A DNA stretch of 46,294 nt. Source: M3007 sp031398055. GTDB taxonomy: Bacteria; Bacteroidota; Bacteroidia; Chitinophagales; Saprospiraceae. The notes beneath the pieces are model-generated. The model was not told where the DNA came from, searched no databases, and saw nothing but the letters and a program-made list of their open reading frames with translations. Shown here one piece after another: positions 25,114-33,762 of this stretch. A program made the translations under genes and the position numbers. Location of the stretch: contig JANNMS010000217.1 of NCBI GenBank assembly GCA_031398055.1, forward strand, positions 1-46,294, in the 5' to 3' direction. Positions within the stretch are counted from its first letter, which is position 1. The number at the start of each line of letters is the position of its first letter.

Positions 25114-26670
25114 TCAACCCCGCAAATTCGCAATCACCATCAGCCGGATATCATTTCTCAAATCTGATTTATCCTTTGCATCGGGCACTGAAATTTTCAA
25201 AATATCGGGATTGGATGTGCCGCTAGCCGTCGGTTCTGCTTTCATAAATTCCATGTTCAGTTCATTTCCGGTCAGCAAAAACGAGGGCAAAATGATTTTG
25301 TAAATCTTGTCCGCAGTCAAAATGCCGCGCCCAACCAGCCATTTTCCACCTTCGTTGGTGATGCCAGTCCGGCAGAGATACCCACCTTTTCCGGCGTTTT
25401 TTTCGCCAGCATCCAGCATTTTTTGTAGCAAACTACCTCGAATTTCAATTTCATTGGCTGACCCGCCGAACGGCAACATCCGAACGATGTCCAATTCGGT
25501 CAAAGTCCCAGTCAAAATATCGTCCACGCGAATCGAACCGGCGTTCAAAACCGCTGCGTCGGGCGAGTTTTTGGCAAATTTGTACATCGCCTGCGTGATC
25601 ATTTCGCCCGCTTTCGATGGACGGTTGCACACCGCAGCCTCACGGCAATCGAGTGGTTCTTTCAAATCAATCACCTTTTTATTGGCATCAAAACCGAGGG
25701 AACTGAGCGATTCGAGTTTGATTTTTTCCCATTTCGCCACGACTGCGGCGGTTTCCGAGTCTTCCGGTTTCGAGGCATCCATTTTTACCAATTCAGATTT
25801 CAGGCTGGTTTCGCGCGTTTTCGTGTTGAATTTTAAGGTGTGCACATAAACTGTTTTGGCGTTTGCATCTGCTTTGGCAACCGTCGTTTTTCCTATTTTA
25901 TAAATCTGGTTGTCGTGCTCGTGGCCGCCGATAATCAATTGAAGGCCAGGAAGTTGTGCAGCCAATTTTTTATCATCTTCGACCGCCAAGTGTGTCAATC
26001 CGATGACCACATCCGACTTGGGTTGCAATTCTTTAAACTGGTTGGCAGCCGTCGCAAAAACATCACCGTATTTGACATACGGCTGTGGATTGACGGCCAA
26101 AGTCACGCCGAAAACACCGATTTTCACCGAAGTGCCGTCCGAGTCGCGGGCAGTCCAAACGAGGTTGTCTGGACAATTTTCACGCTCGCCGTTTTTGTTT
26201 TTGTAAAATGGTTTGCCGTCGTCTGCCCCGGTCATCCGAAGGTTCGCGCCGAGCCACTGGAATTTGGATTCGTCGAGCCGCGCCTGTAAATCGGAGTAAC
26301 CGTAATCAAATTCGTGGTTGCCAAAACAGGTCAAATCAAGCCCCATCGTGTTCAAAACATCCACCATTTGACGACCGCGGATGCGTTTGTCTTCGTATTT
26401 CAACGAGCCGATGACCGAGGGCGAGATAAAATCCCCCGCCAAAAGAGTGTAGACATTTTGGTTTGTTTCCTTCAATTTTTTGCGGAACGCAGCCACTTTG
26501 GCCAAGCCGCCCTGCCCAGAAAGCGAGGAAATCTCGTACACATCGTTGATTTGGAGAAAAACGACTTCGATTTGTCCGTCGTCTTTGGTGGGTGTGGAGG
26601 TGGTTTTTTGGCCGGTTTTGCAAGCGAAAAACGCGAGCGAAAAAAGAAAGCAGAGAAAAATATTTTTCAT
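25114..26670 (-). CDS. 5'-nucleotidase lipoprotein (UshA-like metallophosphatase)
   Basis: This 518-aa protein would hydrolyse nucleotides outside the cytoplasm. It opens with a lipoprotein signal (MKNIFLCFLFSLAFFACKTG; lipobox Cys at 17). The metallophosphatase domain carries QINDVYEI, AGDFISPS, GNHEFDYG and GGHEHDNQ. The C-terminal 5'-nucleotidase domain has LNAGSIRVDD and RMLPFGG. The frame extends to 26706, but the ATG at 26670 begins the lipoprotein signal. A degenerate TACTTTTA box at 26688-26695 could be its promoter. Confidence 0.92.
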   Translation of the reverse strand: MKNIFLCFLFSLAFFACKTGQKTTSTPTKDDGQIEVVFLQINDVYEISSLSGQGGLAKVAAFRKKLKETNQNVYTLLAGDFISPSVIGSLKYEDKRIRGRQMVDVLNTMGLDLTCFGNHEFDYGYSDLQARLDESKFQWLGANLRMTGADDGKPFYKNKNGERENCPDNLVWTARDSDGTSVKIGVFGVTLAVNPQPYVKYGDVFATAANQFKELQPKSDVVIGLTHLAVEDDKKLAAQLPGLQLIIGGHEHDNQIYKIGKTTVAKADANAKTVYVHTLKFNTKTRETSLKSELVKMDASKPEDSETAAVVAKWEKIKLESLSSLGFDANKKVIDLKEPLDCREAAVCNRPSKAGEMITQAMYKFAKNSPDAAVLNAGSIRVDDILTGTLTELDIVRMLPFGGSANEIEIRGSLLQKMLDAGEKNAGKGGYLCRTGITNEGGKWLVGRGILTADKIYKIILPSFLLTGNELNMEFMKAEPTASGTSNPDILKISVPDAKDKSDLRNDIRLMVIANLRG

Positions 26671-26899
26671 TTTGGAAAATTTTTGGGTAAAAGTAGTGCT
26701 CCGCAAAAAGATTTATGCAGGATTTTTTATTTTAAAATGCTATCAAAATTGGTTAGTTTTTGGGTGTGTTTTCATGAAACGACTTTGAAACATGCAGATG
26801 AAAAGCATTTTGAAATTCCCCAAAAAACAGCCGCCAGCCGCCGCACCCCGCAAAAATCAAATCAAAAGAAAAATATTTGTTGCCGTTGGATAATTGGTT

Positions 26900-26930
26900 T
26901 TGGGTATGGCAAGAGGTTCGGTTATCTTTG
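26900..26930 (+). promoter_or_regulatory. Strong Bacteroidota promoter (TTG, 20-base spacer, TATCTTTG)
   Basis: The -33 TTG is at 26900-26902 and the -7 TATCTTTG at 26923-26930. It is one of the two best-formed promoters in the window, yet it is not directly upstream of any protein gene. Confidence 0.65.
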
Positions 26931-26935
26931 ACCCA

Positions 26936-27000
26936 GTTTTCTCATAGTATGTTTGTTTAATGAGCCTGTACCTCGCAATGAGTGCTACGGGCTTTTTTTT
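26936..27000 (+). ncRNA. Candidate small RNA or leader ending in an intrinsic terminator
   Basis: The transcript from the promoter at 26900-26930 would start near 26936. It would end at a hairpin (26963-26970 with 26986-26993, extended by CTC/GAG at 26972-26974 and 26980-26982) followed by a run of eight T (26993-27000). The 5' sequence CTCAT (26941-26945) could pair with either of two ATGAG copies (26960-26964, 26978-26982), giving an alternative fold. Either a ~65-nt sRNA or an attenuated leader of the SET gene fits. Confidence 0.4.
26963..27000 (+). terminator. Intrinsic terminator of the candidate small RNA
   Basis: An 8-bp stem (one G/U pair) with an inner 3-bp stem, then eight T. Confidence 0.6.
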
Positions 27001-27026
27001 GTCCATTTTCAAACCATCCAATTTTC

Positions 27027-27034
27027 TACTTTTG
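27027..27034 (+). promoter_or_regulatory. -7 box (TACTTTTG) for the SET/xseB/gatB cluster
   Basis: An exact TAnnTTTG match 31 bases before the SET gene ATG at 27066. It lies within the longer open frame starting at 26982, so it supports the later start. Confidence 0.6.
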
Positions 27035-27065
27035 CCCTTCCGAAAAAACACCGGCAACCGAAAAA

Positions 27066-27446
27066 ATGCAAAATGGATTTTTATACATCGCTCCATCGGA
27101 GCACCACGGGAAAGGCGTTTTCACCGCCAAACCCATCGAGGTGGGCGACATGATTGAGATTTGCCCCGTCCTTTTATTCCCAAAAAGTGAGTTGGTCCAC
27201 ATCCGCCAGACCATTTTGGACGACTATTATTTTGATTGGGGCGACGACGATAGCCAATATGCCCTCGCACTTGGCTACGGCTCACTTTACAACCATTCCT
27301 ACGAACCGAATGCAGAATACGACATGGATTTTGAGGCGCAAACCATTGATTTTCACTGCATTAAACGCATTGAGGCTGGACGTGAAATTTTTGTAAATTA
27401 CAATGGCTACCCGGAAGACAAGACAAAAGTTTGGTTTGAAAAGTAA
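27066..27446 (+). CDS. SET-domain protein (predicted lysine methyltransferase)
   Basis: This 126-aa protein is essentially one SET domain, the fold of S-adenosylmethionine-dependent protein lysine methyltransferases. It shows the opening GKGVFTAKPIEVGDMIE (15-31), the core YGSLYNHSYEPNAEY (71-85, with the pseudoknot NHS at 76-78) and the closing AGREIFVNYNG (104-114, catalytic-type Tyr 112). There are no pre- or post-SET Cys clusters. The substrate in bacteria is unknown. It precedes xseB and gatB, with only five bases before xseB. Confidence 0.88.
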   Translation: MQNGFLYIAPSEHHGKGVFTAKPIEVGDMIEICPVLLFPKSELVHIRQTILDDYYFDWGDDDSQYALALGYGSLYNHSYEPNAEYDMDFEAQTIDFHCIKRIEAGREIFVNYNGYPEDKTKVWFEK

Positions 27447-27451
27447 TTAAA

Positions 27452-27652
27452 ATGAAAAAAAACGCAACAGAAATAACATATACCTCGGCGCAGGACGAAC
27501 TCCAAAATCTCCTCGCCGAGTTGCAGGATGAAAAAACTGACCTCGACATGCTTGCCGGAAAAGTGGCACGCGCCCGCGAACTCATCACTTTTTGTCGCGA
27601 AAAACTGAGGCAAACCGAACAGCAAGTCAATCAACTTTTAGAAAGCCAATGA
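27452..27652 (+). CDS. xseB: Exodeoxyribonuclease VII small subunit
   Basis: This 66-aa protein is the small subunit of exonuclease VII, which degrades single-stranded DNA with the large subunit XseA. It shows the family pattern of a helical hairpin: YTSAQDELQNLLAELQDE, then LDMLAGKVARARELITFC. xseA is not in the window. Its stop overlaps the gatB start by four bases (ATGA). Confidence 0.88.
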   Translation: MKKNATEITYTSAQDELQNLLAELQDEKTDLDMLAGKVARARELITFCREKLRQTEQQVNQLLESQ

Positions 27653-29109
27653 CCACACAAATCGCTGATTTTGAAACTGTTATCGGTTTGGAAGTGCATG
27701 TTCAGTTGAACACGCGCAGCAAGATTTTTTGTGGCGACGACACCTCGTTTGGCAGCGACCCGAACACCCAAATCAGTATTTTGAGCCTCGCGCACCCCGG
27801 AACTTTGCCAAAATTGAACCGCGAAGCCATCCGAAAAGCCGTGCAACTTGGCCTCGCGTTGGGTTGCGAAATCAATCGGCATACGGCTTTTGATCGCAAA
27901 AATTATTTTTACGCCGATTTGCCGAAAGGCTACCAAATCACGCAAGACCGCGAACCGATTTGCAAGGGTGGGGCGGTGGAAATCAAAATGCCCGGCGGCC
28001 AGAAAAAAACGATTCGGCTGCACCACATTCACCTCGAAGAAGATGCCGGAAAAAGTATCCACGACCAATCACCGCGACATTCTTTGATTGATTTGAACCG
28101 GGCGGGCGTGCCACTTTTGGAAATTGTGAGCGAACCAGATTTGCGGTCGCCGGAGGAAACCACGCAATTTATGGAAACCCTGCAACGCCTCGTCCGCTGG
28201 CTCGAAGTTTCGGACGGAAATATGGAAGAAGGTTCGTTGCGCTGCGACGTGAATATTTCGGTACGGCGAATTGGTGAGGAAAAATATGGGCAGCGATGCG
28301 AGGTGAAAAATGTCAATTCGATGCGTTTTGCCCGCCGGGCGATTGATTTTGAGGTCGGTCGGCAAATTTCGATTTTGGCGAACGGCGGAAAAATCCAGCA
28401 AGAAACTCGAGGTTTTGACCCAGCCACTGGCCAAACTTTTTCGCAGCGGGAAAAAGAAGATGCCCACGATTACCGATATTTTCCGGAGCCCGATTTGCCA
28501 CCGGTTCGGATTTCAGAAGAATTTTTAGAAGAAATAAAAACCGCACTGCCCGTGCTGCCGCAGGTTTTGGAAAATGCATTTTTTGAAAAATATCAACTCT
28601 CGCCAGCCGATTCTGAGCAATTGACGACCGACCGCGGCACGGCTGATTTTTTTCAAAAAATATTGGAAAATGCCTCGCCCGATTTGGCAAAACCGCTGGC
28701 CAATTTCATCATCCAAAAAATTAAGCCGTGGGCTGATGAAAATGGGAAATCAGTTTCCGAAATTCCACTTTCGACGGCTCAAATAATTGATTATCTGCAA
28801 ATTATAGAAACTGGAAAGATTTCGGCAAGCACTGCGGCGCAGCGTTTGTTTCCAATTTTGATTGAAAAAACAGGTGTTTTGCCAAGCGATTTGGCTGCCG
28901 AACTCAACCTTTTTCAAACTTCGGACACGGCATTTTTGGAAAAAATCATCGTCGAAGTTTTGGAAAAATATCCAGAAAAAGTCCAAGAATTTAGGAAAGG
29001 AAAAAAAGGATTGATGGGTTTTTTCGTCGGCGAGGCCATGAAATTGAGTCGCGGAAAAGCCGACCCGAAATTGACGGGGGAGTTGATTTTGAAAAAATTG
29101 ATGGAGTAA
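27649..29109 (+). CDS. gatB: Aspartyl/glutamyl-tRNA(Asn/Gln) amidotransferase subunit B
   Basis: This 486-aa protein is the tRNA-binding and kinase subunit of the GatCAB complex, which amidates Glu-tRNA(Gln) or Asp-tRNA(Asn). It shows the GatB start (FETVIGLEVHVQLNT), the signature DLNRAGVPLLEIVSEPDL, RYFPEPDLPP and the C-terminal YqeY-like helical domain ending KKGLMGFFVGEAMK. Length is typical. The ATG overlaps the xseB stop; a longer frame from 27592 is an out-of-frame overlap with xseB. A bidirectional terminator follows. Confidence 0.96.
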   Translation: MTTQIADFETVIGLEVHVQLNTRSKIFCGDDTSFGSDPNTQISILSLAHPGTLPKLNREAIRKAVQLGLALGCEINRHTAFDRKNYFYADLPKGYQITQDREPICKGGAVEIKMPGGQKKTIRLHHIHLEEDAGKSIHDQSPRHSLIDLNRAGVPLLEIVSEPDLRSPEETTQFMETLQRLVRWLEVSDGNMEEGSLRCDVNISVRRIGEEKYGQRCEVKNVNSMRFARRAIDFEVGRQISILANGGKIQQETRGFDPATGQTFSQREKEDAHDYRYFPEPDLPPVRISEEFLEEIKTALPVLPQVLENAFFEKYQLSPADSEQLTTDRGTADFFQKILENASPDLAKPLANFIIQKIKPWADENGKSVSEIPLSTAQIIDYLQIIETGKISASTAAQRLFPILIEKTGVLPSDLAAELNLFQTSDTAFLEKIIVEVLEKYPEKVQEFRKGKKGLMGFFVGEAMKLSRGKADPKLTGELILKKLME

Positions 29110-29130
29110 ATTTTATGATTCGTCCACAAA

Positions 29131-29172
29131 AAAAAAGGTCAAACTGAAACCATCCAGTTTGACCCTTTTTTT
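29131..29172. terminator. Bidirectional terminator between gatB and the OPT gene
   Basis: GGTCAAACTG (29137-29146) pairs with CAGTTTGACC (29155-29164), flanked by runs of A and T that serve both convergent genes. Confidence 0.85.
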
Positions 29173-29185
29173 TATTCAAAAAAAC

Positions 29186-31222
29186 TTATTTCTGCCTCGA
29201 AACCCGGTACAAAACCAAGCCCAACGCGACAAAAAACAAAACGCCCAAAATTTGATAACCTCCCTCGCCGAGCATTCCGGTCAAGCCATGTTCAGCAGAA
29301 ATTTTTGCCAAAGCATCTTTCACGCCTTTGTCCACCGAAAGCAGGGCGACAATCACACCGGCCAGCGCACCGCCTGCCACCAAACCAGTTGCAAAAAGGC
29401 TTCCTTTTCCGAGGTCTTCATCGGCTGCGGATTCGCCTTTTCGTTTGCCGACCCATTCTGAAATGCCGCGAACTACGCTGCCCATAAAAATTGGGAGTGT
29501 CGTCGAAAGCGGCAAATACAGGCCAACGGCAAACGAAAGCGATTTCACCGAGCACAATTCCATCGTGATTGCGACAAAAAGTCCGACCAAAACGAACTGC
29601 CAATCCAAATTGAACGACAACATCCCTTTTATCAAAGTCGCCATCAAAGTGGCCTGCGGAGCGGCATAAGTTTCGCCAATCGCGTGTTGGATGCCCCGGT
29701 CGAGCAGTTCTTGGCTCGGCGTGTCCAAATATTGAACGGTAAAACCAATGACCAACGACGAAACAATAACCCCGATAAATAAAGCCAATTGCTGATATTT
29801 TGGCGTCGCGCCGACGAGATAACCCGTTTTCAAGTCCTGCGAAGTGGCACCCGCGTTCGCCGCCGCGATGCAGACCAGCGAACCGACCACCAAAGCCATT
29901 GGTTCGTAAATTTTTCCAGACCAGCCGACGCCGATAAAAACCAGTGCAGTGCCCATAATTGTGGCAATCGTCATCCCCGAAATTGGACTGTTGGAACTTC
30001 CGATGATGCCCACAATCCGGCTCGCCACGGTGACAAAAAAGAATCCGAACACCAAAACCAGCACCCCAATCAATAATTTACTTAAAATACTGTCGCCCGG
30101 AATGTTGGGCAAAATGGCCATCAAAACCACCAAACCAAGGCTTCCCCAGCCGACAACTTTCAAAGACAAATCATTTTCCGTCCGCGAAACTGCCGCCGCC
30201 GCGCCTTTTCCAATCGAACCAAAACTTTCTTTGAACGAAGAAATAATGGTCGGCATCGTTTTGAAAAGGGTGATAAAACCCGCTCCTGCCACCGCGCCTG
30301 CGCCAATTTGACGGATGTATGCTTTATAAATTGCTTCCGAAAGGTTGCCGAAAGTCTGCGTTTCGGGATTCCAAGCATAATTTTTAAAGGTGAGCGAGTT
30401 GAGCGGGTCGATGTATTGCAACTTTTGAAGTTGGGCAAAAATGACATCGTGTGGCACGAGCGTCCCCAAAAGTGGGATCAAACCAAACCAAGCAAGCACG
30501 CCGCCGCCAACCAAAACGCCTGCAATCCGAGGGCCGATGATGTAGCCAAGTCCCAAATATTCGGGCGTGATTTCTCCGCTGATTCGAGCGGCAGGCCAAT
30601 ATTTATCCACAATTGAGGTGAAAAAGGCAGGCACTTCGGCAATCACATGAAAAACTTTTTGCAAAGCGGCATAACCAATCGCAATTCCGAGACCCAAAAA
30701 TGCGGGTTTTGCGTAGTCGCCGCCTTTTTCTCCGGCAATCAAAACTTGGGCGCAGGCCGTGCCTTCGGGGTAGGGCAGGTTGTCGTGTTCTTTGACAATC
30801 AACGATTTACGCAGCGGAATCATCATCAAAACTCCGAGGATGCCACCAAAAATTGCAATCATCAAAATCGTGAAATAATTGAAATAGCCTTTGCCGATGC
30901 CGTCGCTCAAAAACAAAAAAGCAGGCAAAGTAAAAACCACCCCGGCGGCCACCGATTCGCCAGCCGACCCGCAGGTTTGGATGATATTGTTTTCCAAAAT
31001 CGTGGTGCCGAGAAATCGGCGGCCAATCGAAATGGCAATCACCGCAATCGGAATTGAAGCCGAAACAGTCAAACCGGCTTTCAAAGCGAGATAAACGGTC
31101 GCTGCGCCGAACAAAATACCAAACAAACCACCCAAAATGATGGCTCGCCAAGTGAATTCTTTGACCGAAGTATTTTCCGCAGCGATGTACGGTTGAAAAG
31201 TTTTTGTCGAAGGTTGCTCCAT
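29186..31222 (-). CDS. OPT-family oligopeptide transporter
   Basis: This 678-aa inner-membrane transporter has many hydrophobic helices (more than a dozen by eye) and OPT-family segments such as WRAIILGGLFGILFGAATVY near the start, LPYPEGTACAQVLIAGE (about 145-161) and YIIGPRIAGVLVGG. OPT proteins import oligopeptides or metal-siderophore conjugates; the substrate cannot be assigned. The frame runs upstream to 31372, but the sequence before MEQPSTK at 31222 has no protein character and contains A/T-rich leader sequence. Confidence 0.92.
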   Translation of the reverse strand: MEQPSTKTFQPYIAAENTSVKEFTWRAIILGGLFGILFGAATVYLALKAGLTVSASIPIAVIAISIGRRFLGTTILENNIIQTCGSAGESVAAGVVFTLPAFLFLSDGIGKGYFNYFTILMIAIFGGILGVLMMIPLRKSLIVKEHDNLPYPEGTACAQVLIAGEKGGDYAKPAFLGLGIAIGYAALQKVFHVIAEVPAFFTSIVDKYWPAARISGEITPEYLGLGYIIGPRIAGVLVGGGVLAWFGLIPLLGTLVPHDVIFAQLQKLQYIDPLNSLTFKNYAWNPETQTFGNLSEAIYKAYIRQIGAGAVAGAGFITLFKTMPTIISSFKESFGSIGKGAAAAVSRTENDLSLKVVGWGSLGLVVLMAILPNIPGDSILSKLLIGVLVLVFGFFFVTVASRIVGIIGSSNSPISGMTIATIMGTALVFIGVGWSGKIYEPMALVVGSLVCIAAANAGATSQDLKTGYLVGATPKYQQLALFIGVIVSSLVIGFTVQYLDTPSQELLDRGIQHAIGETYAAPQATLMATLIKGMLSFNLDWQFVLVGLFVAITMELCSVKSLSFAVGLYLPLSTTLPIFMGSVVRGISEWVGKRKGESAADEDLGKGSLFATGLVAGGALAGVIVALLSVDKGVKDALAKISAEHGLTGMLGEGGYQILGVLFFVALGLVLYRVSRQK

Positions 31223-31349
31223 AAAATTGATTGATAAATTCGTTTTTGAAAAAAGTTGTGGTTTGGAAAAACCGAAACGGTTCGAGTTTTCGCAATGCCA
31301 AATGTCAATTGGATTTTTGAAAAATGGGATTTTTTCAACTGATTTTAAT

Positions 31350-31389
31350 AAAAATGGGCACGCGGTTTTCAACCCACGTGCCCATTTTT
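31350..31389 (-). terminator. Intrinsic terminator between the exported-protein gene and the OPT gene
   Basis: AAAAATGGGCACG (31350-31362) pairs perfectly with CGTGCCCATTTTT (31377-31389), and the minus strand continues into T. It ends the transcript of the gene at 31414-32205. Confidence 0.82.
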
Positions 31390-31413
31390 CGCTAATTTTT
31401 TTTACAAGTCCAC

Positions 31414-32205
31414 TTATTTGGCTTTCACCGTTTTCTCTTTTTCAACTGGCACCTCTTTTTTCAAATTTCGTTTTCTGAATTTTTGATCCGGCTCGACAAC
31501 CTCGGTCGCATCGATTGTTTTTTCTTCCAAAAAAGTCAGACCGGAGATTTCATTTTTTTCGTAGCCTTCTTTTTCAGTGTCCAATTTCCATTTTACATCA
31601 TAGATTTTGGAAACGATTTGCAGGTTTTTGTCCAATGAAACGGCCACAATTTTGTCGGGAGCATAACTTGAAAATTCGTGTGTTCCGCGATATTTCCCAT
31701 TTTTATCAAACGTGGCGATAAATTCGGAGTGGTACATTTCGGAATATCCGCGTGAGATGGAATAAACAACGGTATGAAAGTTTTCGTTTTCAAAAGCCAT
31801 CAACGGCACGATGTATTGCGGAATCCGGCTCATCATCGCCCGATTGGCTTGTGGCAAAAACTCGGTAAATTCGTAGGAAAGCGTATTTTTCGGGCGTTCA
31901 AAATCTTCGTCCCGTGCCACTGCTTTTTTTAATTTGTTGAGCAACTGGTAGGAATTGACGGCGCAGGGCAAGGATTTTTTGGGAAATTTTTTCAAAAAAT
32001 CTTTGAAACTTACTTCGCCGGATGGTTCGTCAAAATCGAAGTTTTCTTCCGAAAATTCATCAGAAATCGTGGCGGGTGGGATTTCGGAGGCGGGTTCGAC
32101 GGCGGCAACCGGGTTTGATTTTCCTACATTTTTATCCAAAACGGAGGAAGTTGCAAGCAACAAAATCAAGGCTGGCAAAAGGGAAAAAAACAATGCTTTT
32201 TTCAT
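31414..32205 (-). CDS. Exported protein of unknown function
   Basis: This 263-aa protein has a signal peptide (about 1-20, MKKALFFSLLPALILLLATS), an acidic low-complexity stretch (about 28-65, rich in Glu/Pro/Phe/Asp), then a globular region (YEFTEFLPQANRAMMSRIPQ onward) with several beta strands, and a basic tail (RKRNLKKEVPVEKEKTVKAK). I do not recognise a family. The frame extends to 32322, but the ATG at 32205 starts the signal peptide. Confidence 0.78.
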   Translation of the reverse strand: MKKALFFSLLPALILLLATSSVLDKNVGKSNPVAAVEPASEIPPATISDEFSEENFDFDEPSGEVSFKDFLKKFPKKSLPCAVNSYQLLNKLKKAVARDEDFERPKNTLSYEFTEFLPQANRAMMSRIPQYIVPLMAFENENFHTVVYSISRGYSEMYHSEFIATFDKNGKYRGTHEFSSYAPDKIVAVSLDKNLQIVSKIYDVKWKLDTEKEGYEKNEISGLTFLEEKTIDATEVVEPDQKFRKRNLKKEVPVEKEKTVKAK

Positions 32206-32305
32206 GTGGGTGATTTTTTTTGTGAAAAATTGGAGAATTTGAATCCAAAACGGTGATGCCCAGCGCGTGGTCTTTTTACATAAAATTTTATCAAAAACTT
32301 TAAAA

Positions 32306-32773
32306 ATGGAAATCAAAGACATCCTTCAAAAATTGAAAAATGCCTTCTCCGGTGAGCCCTGGTTTGGCGATTCGATGCTCGAAATTTTAGGAAAAATAGA
32401 TTTTGAAATGGCAAACCGCAAGGCGTTTGGCGACCAGCGCAGCGTCCACCGATTGGTTTTGCACATCATTTCGTGGCGCGAATTTGTGATCCAAAAACTG
32501 GCTGGAAATGATGATTTTGAAATTGAAATGGATGGCGAAATGGATTGGCCAACGAAAATTCCACCGGGCGAAAATGGTTGGAAATTGACACTTTCAAAAT
32601 TGCAAGAATCGCAAAATCACTTTGTTCAACTCCTTGAAAATCAGGAAGATGAATCCATTTTGAGAAAAAAAGTGCCGGGCAGGAAATACAATTTTGAGTT
32701 CCTTTTGGAAGGCGTGATTCAGCACGATATTTATCATTTGGGGCAAATTGGTTTGCTGAAAAATGTGGGTTGA
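32306..32773 (+). CDS. DinB-family four-helix metalloprotein
   Basis: This 155-aa protein matches the DinB/YfiT-like four-helix bundle, whose members bind a divalent metal and act as thiol-dependent transferases or damage-response proteins. Likely ligands are H48 or H53 (SVHRLVLHIISW) and the HxxxH pair H140/H144 (QHDIYHLGQIG). The ATG at 32306 is preferred over an upstream TTG or GTG-type extension. It ends six bases before the convergent hydrolase. Confidence 0.82.
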   Translation: MEIKDILQKLKNAFSGEPWFGDSMLEILGKIDFEMANRKAFGDQRSVHRLVLHIISWREFVIQKLAGNDDFEIEMDGEMDWPTKIPPGENGWKLTLSKLQESQNHFVQLLENQEDESILRKKVPGRKYNFEFLLEGVIQHDIYHLGQIGLLKNVG

Positions 32774-32778
32774 AAAAT

Positions 32779-33570
32779 TTACTTGACCAACAATTTCCCA
32801 AGTTCTTCGCCCACAATTCGATGTCCCGTGTCCAAAACATGGATTTTCATGTTGGGCAGTTTGTCCGACATTTTTTGGAGCGATTTGAAATGAATCATTT
32901 CGTCTTTTTCTCCAAAAAAAATCTCCACCGGCAGGCCGGTTTTTTGGTAAATCGCCTGAATTTTTCGCCTGCCGAGATAAAAATCAGGCAAGGAAAGCCA
33001 GCAGCCAAATGTGCGGCGAAAACGGTCGGGGCGGCTCAAATTCAAACTCAAAAACGTCTGAATCATCGCCGGGACGACGTGGATTTTGCTGCCAAATTTG
33101 AGCAATTTTAAAAACCAATTGGGGTTTTTCAACAGCCGAAAAAGCAGACGTCGCAGCCAAATTGGGGTATGGTTTGCGGCGGACATTCCTTTCGTTTTGA
33201 TGCCGTCGGGCGCGAGCAAGTACAATTTTTCGATGCGCTCGGCGAGTTCGGGAAGCATGGCTTGGGCGATTCGCGCACCAAAACTGAAGGCCATGAAATT
33301 GAATTTTTGCTTGCCTTCTTTTTCCAAAATTTGGTGGATGATTTCCAAAATTTCGGCCTTTGAAAAAGTGTCGGATTGCCATTCTGTCTGTCCGTGAAAT
33401 GGCAAATCAAGGGCGATGACTGTGTATTTTTCGGTTAAATATTTTTCCAAAACAGCAAACATCCGCGCCCGGTCGGCGAAGCCATGGATGGCGATGAGCA
33501 ATTTTTCGCCCTGCCCGAATTTCAGGAAATGGGTTTTGTGGGCATTGACAAAAAGAAAATCAGATTTCAT
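32779..33570 (-). CDS. Alpha/beta hydrolase
   Basis: This 263-aa protein has the alpha/beta-hydrolase fold. It shows the oxyanion region AIHGFADRA (27-35), the nucleophile elbow AFSFG (S96), an acid candidate in FFGEKDEM and the catalytic H250 (DTGHRI). There is no signal peptide. The substrate is unknown; such small hydrolases are often esterases. Confidence 0.88.
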   Translation of the reverse strand: MKSDFLFVNAHKTHFLKFGQGEKLLIAIHGFADRARMFAVLEKYLTEKYTVIALDLPFHGQTEWQSDTFSKAEILEIIHQILEKEGKQKFNFMAFSFGARIAQAMLPELAERIEKLYLLAPDGIKTKGMSAANHTPIWLRRLLFRLLKNPNWFLKLLKFGSKIHVVPAMIQTFLSLNLSRPDRFRRTFGCWLSLPDFYLGRRKIQAIYQKTGLPVEIFFGEKDEMIHFKSLQKMSDKLPNMKIHVLDTGHRIVGEELGKLLVK

Positions 33571-33593
33571 TTTCAGTCCTACTTTTTCAATAA

Positions 33594-33741
33594 AAAAAAA
33601 TTGAGGTTTTTAATTCACCACGTTGTCATGCTGAAATCATCTGGGCTAAAATCGAAACTCAAAGTTTAAAAATTCGAGCATCTTTTTTGGGCAGATTCCT
33701 TCGGAATGACAAGGAGATGAATTAAAAACCTCAATTTTTTT
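33594..33741. repeat. Composite inverted repeat enclosing an interspersed element
   Basis: Outer perfect 24-bp arms lie at 33594-33617 and 33718-33741. Inside, the right half carries the 23-nt element at 33689-33711 (same as at 14489 and 14543), and the left half (33623-33645) carries a diverged inverted relative starting TTGTCATGCTGAAATC. It lies between the hydrolase and the response regulator, just downstream of the latter. Confidence 0.88.
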
Positions 33742-33762
33742 GAATGAAAATTCAAAGTAAAA

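Larger units (their letters stand above)
26671..27065. other. 395-base intergenic region with two plus-strand promoters and a terminated hairpin
   Basis: The first ~230 bases are A/T-rich and hold the nucleotidase leader; I see no gene there. From 26900 on there is a well-formed promoter, a ~65-base transcript candidate ending in a terminator, and then a second promoter for the SET gene. Short open frames on both strands here do not look like proteins. Confidence 0.6.

Noticed and set aside
26857..27096. 79-codon minus-strand frame in the nucleotidase-SET gap
   Set aside because: It crosses two plus-strand promoters and a terminator and has no protein-like features.
31223..31372. 50-residue N-terminal extension of the OPT transporter
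   Set aside because: It reads through the terminator arm and A/T-rich leader; homology begins after MEQPSTK.
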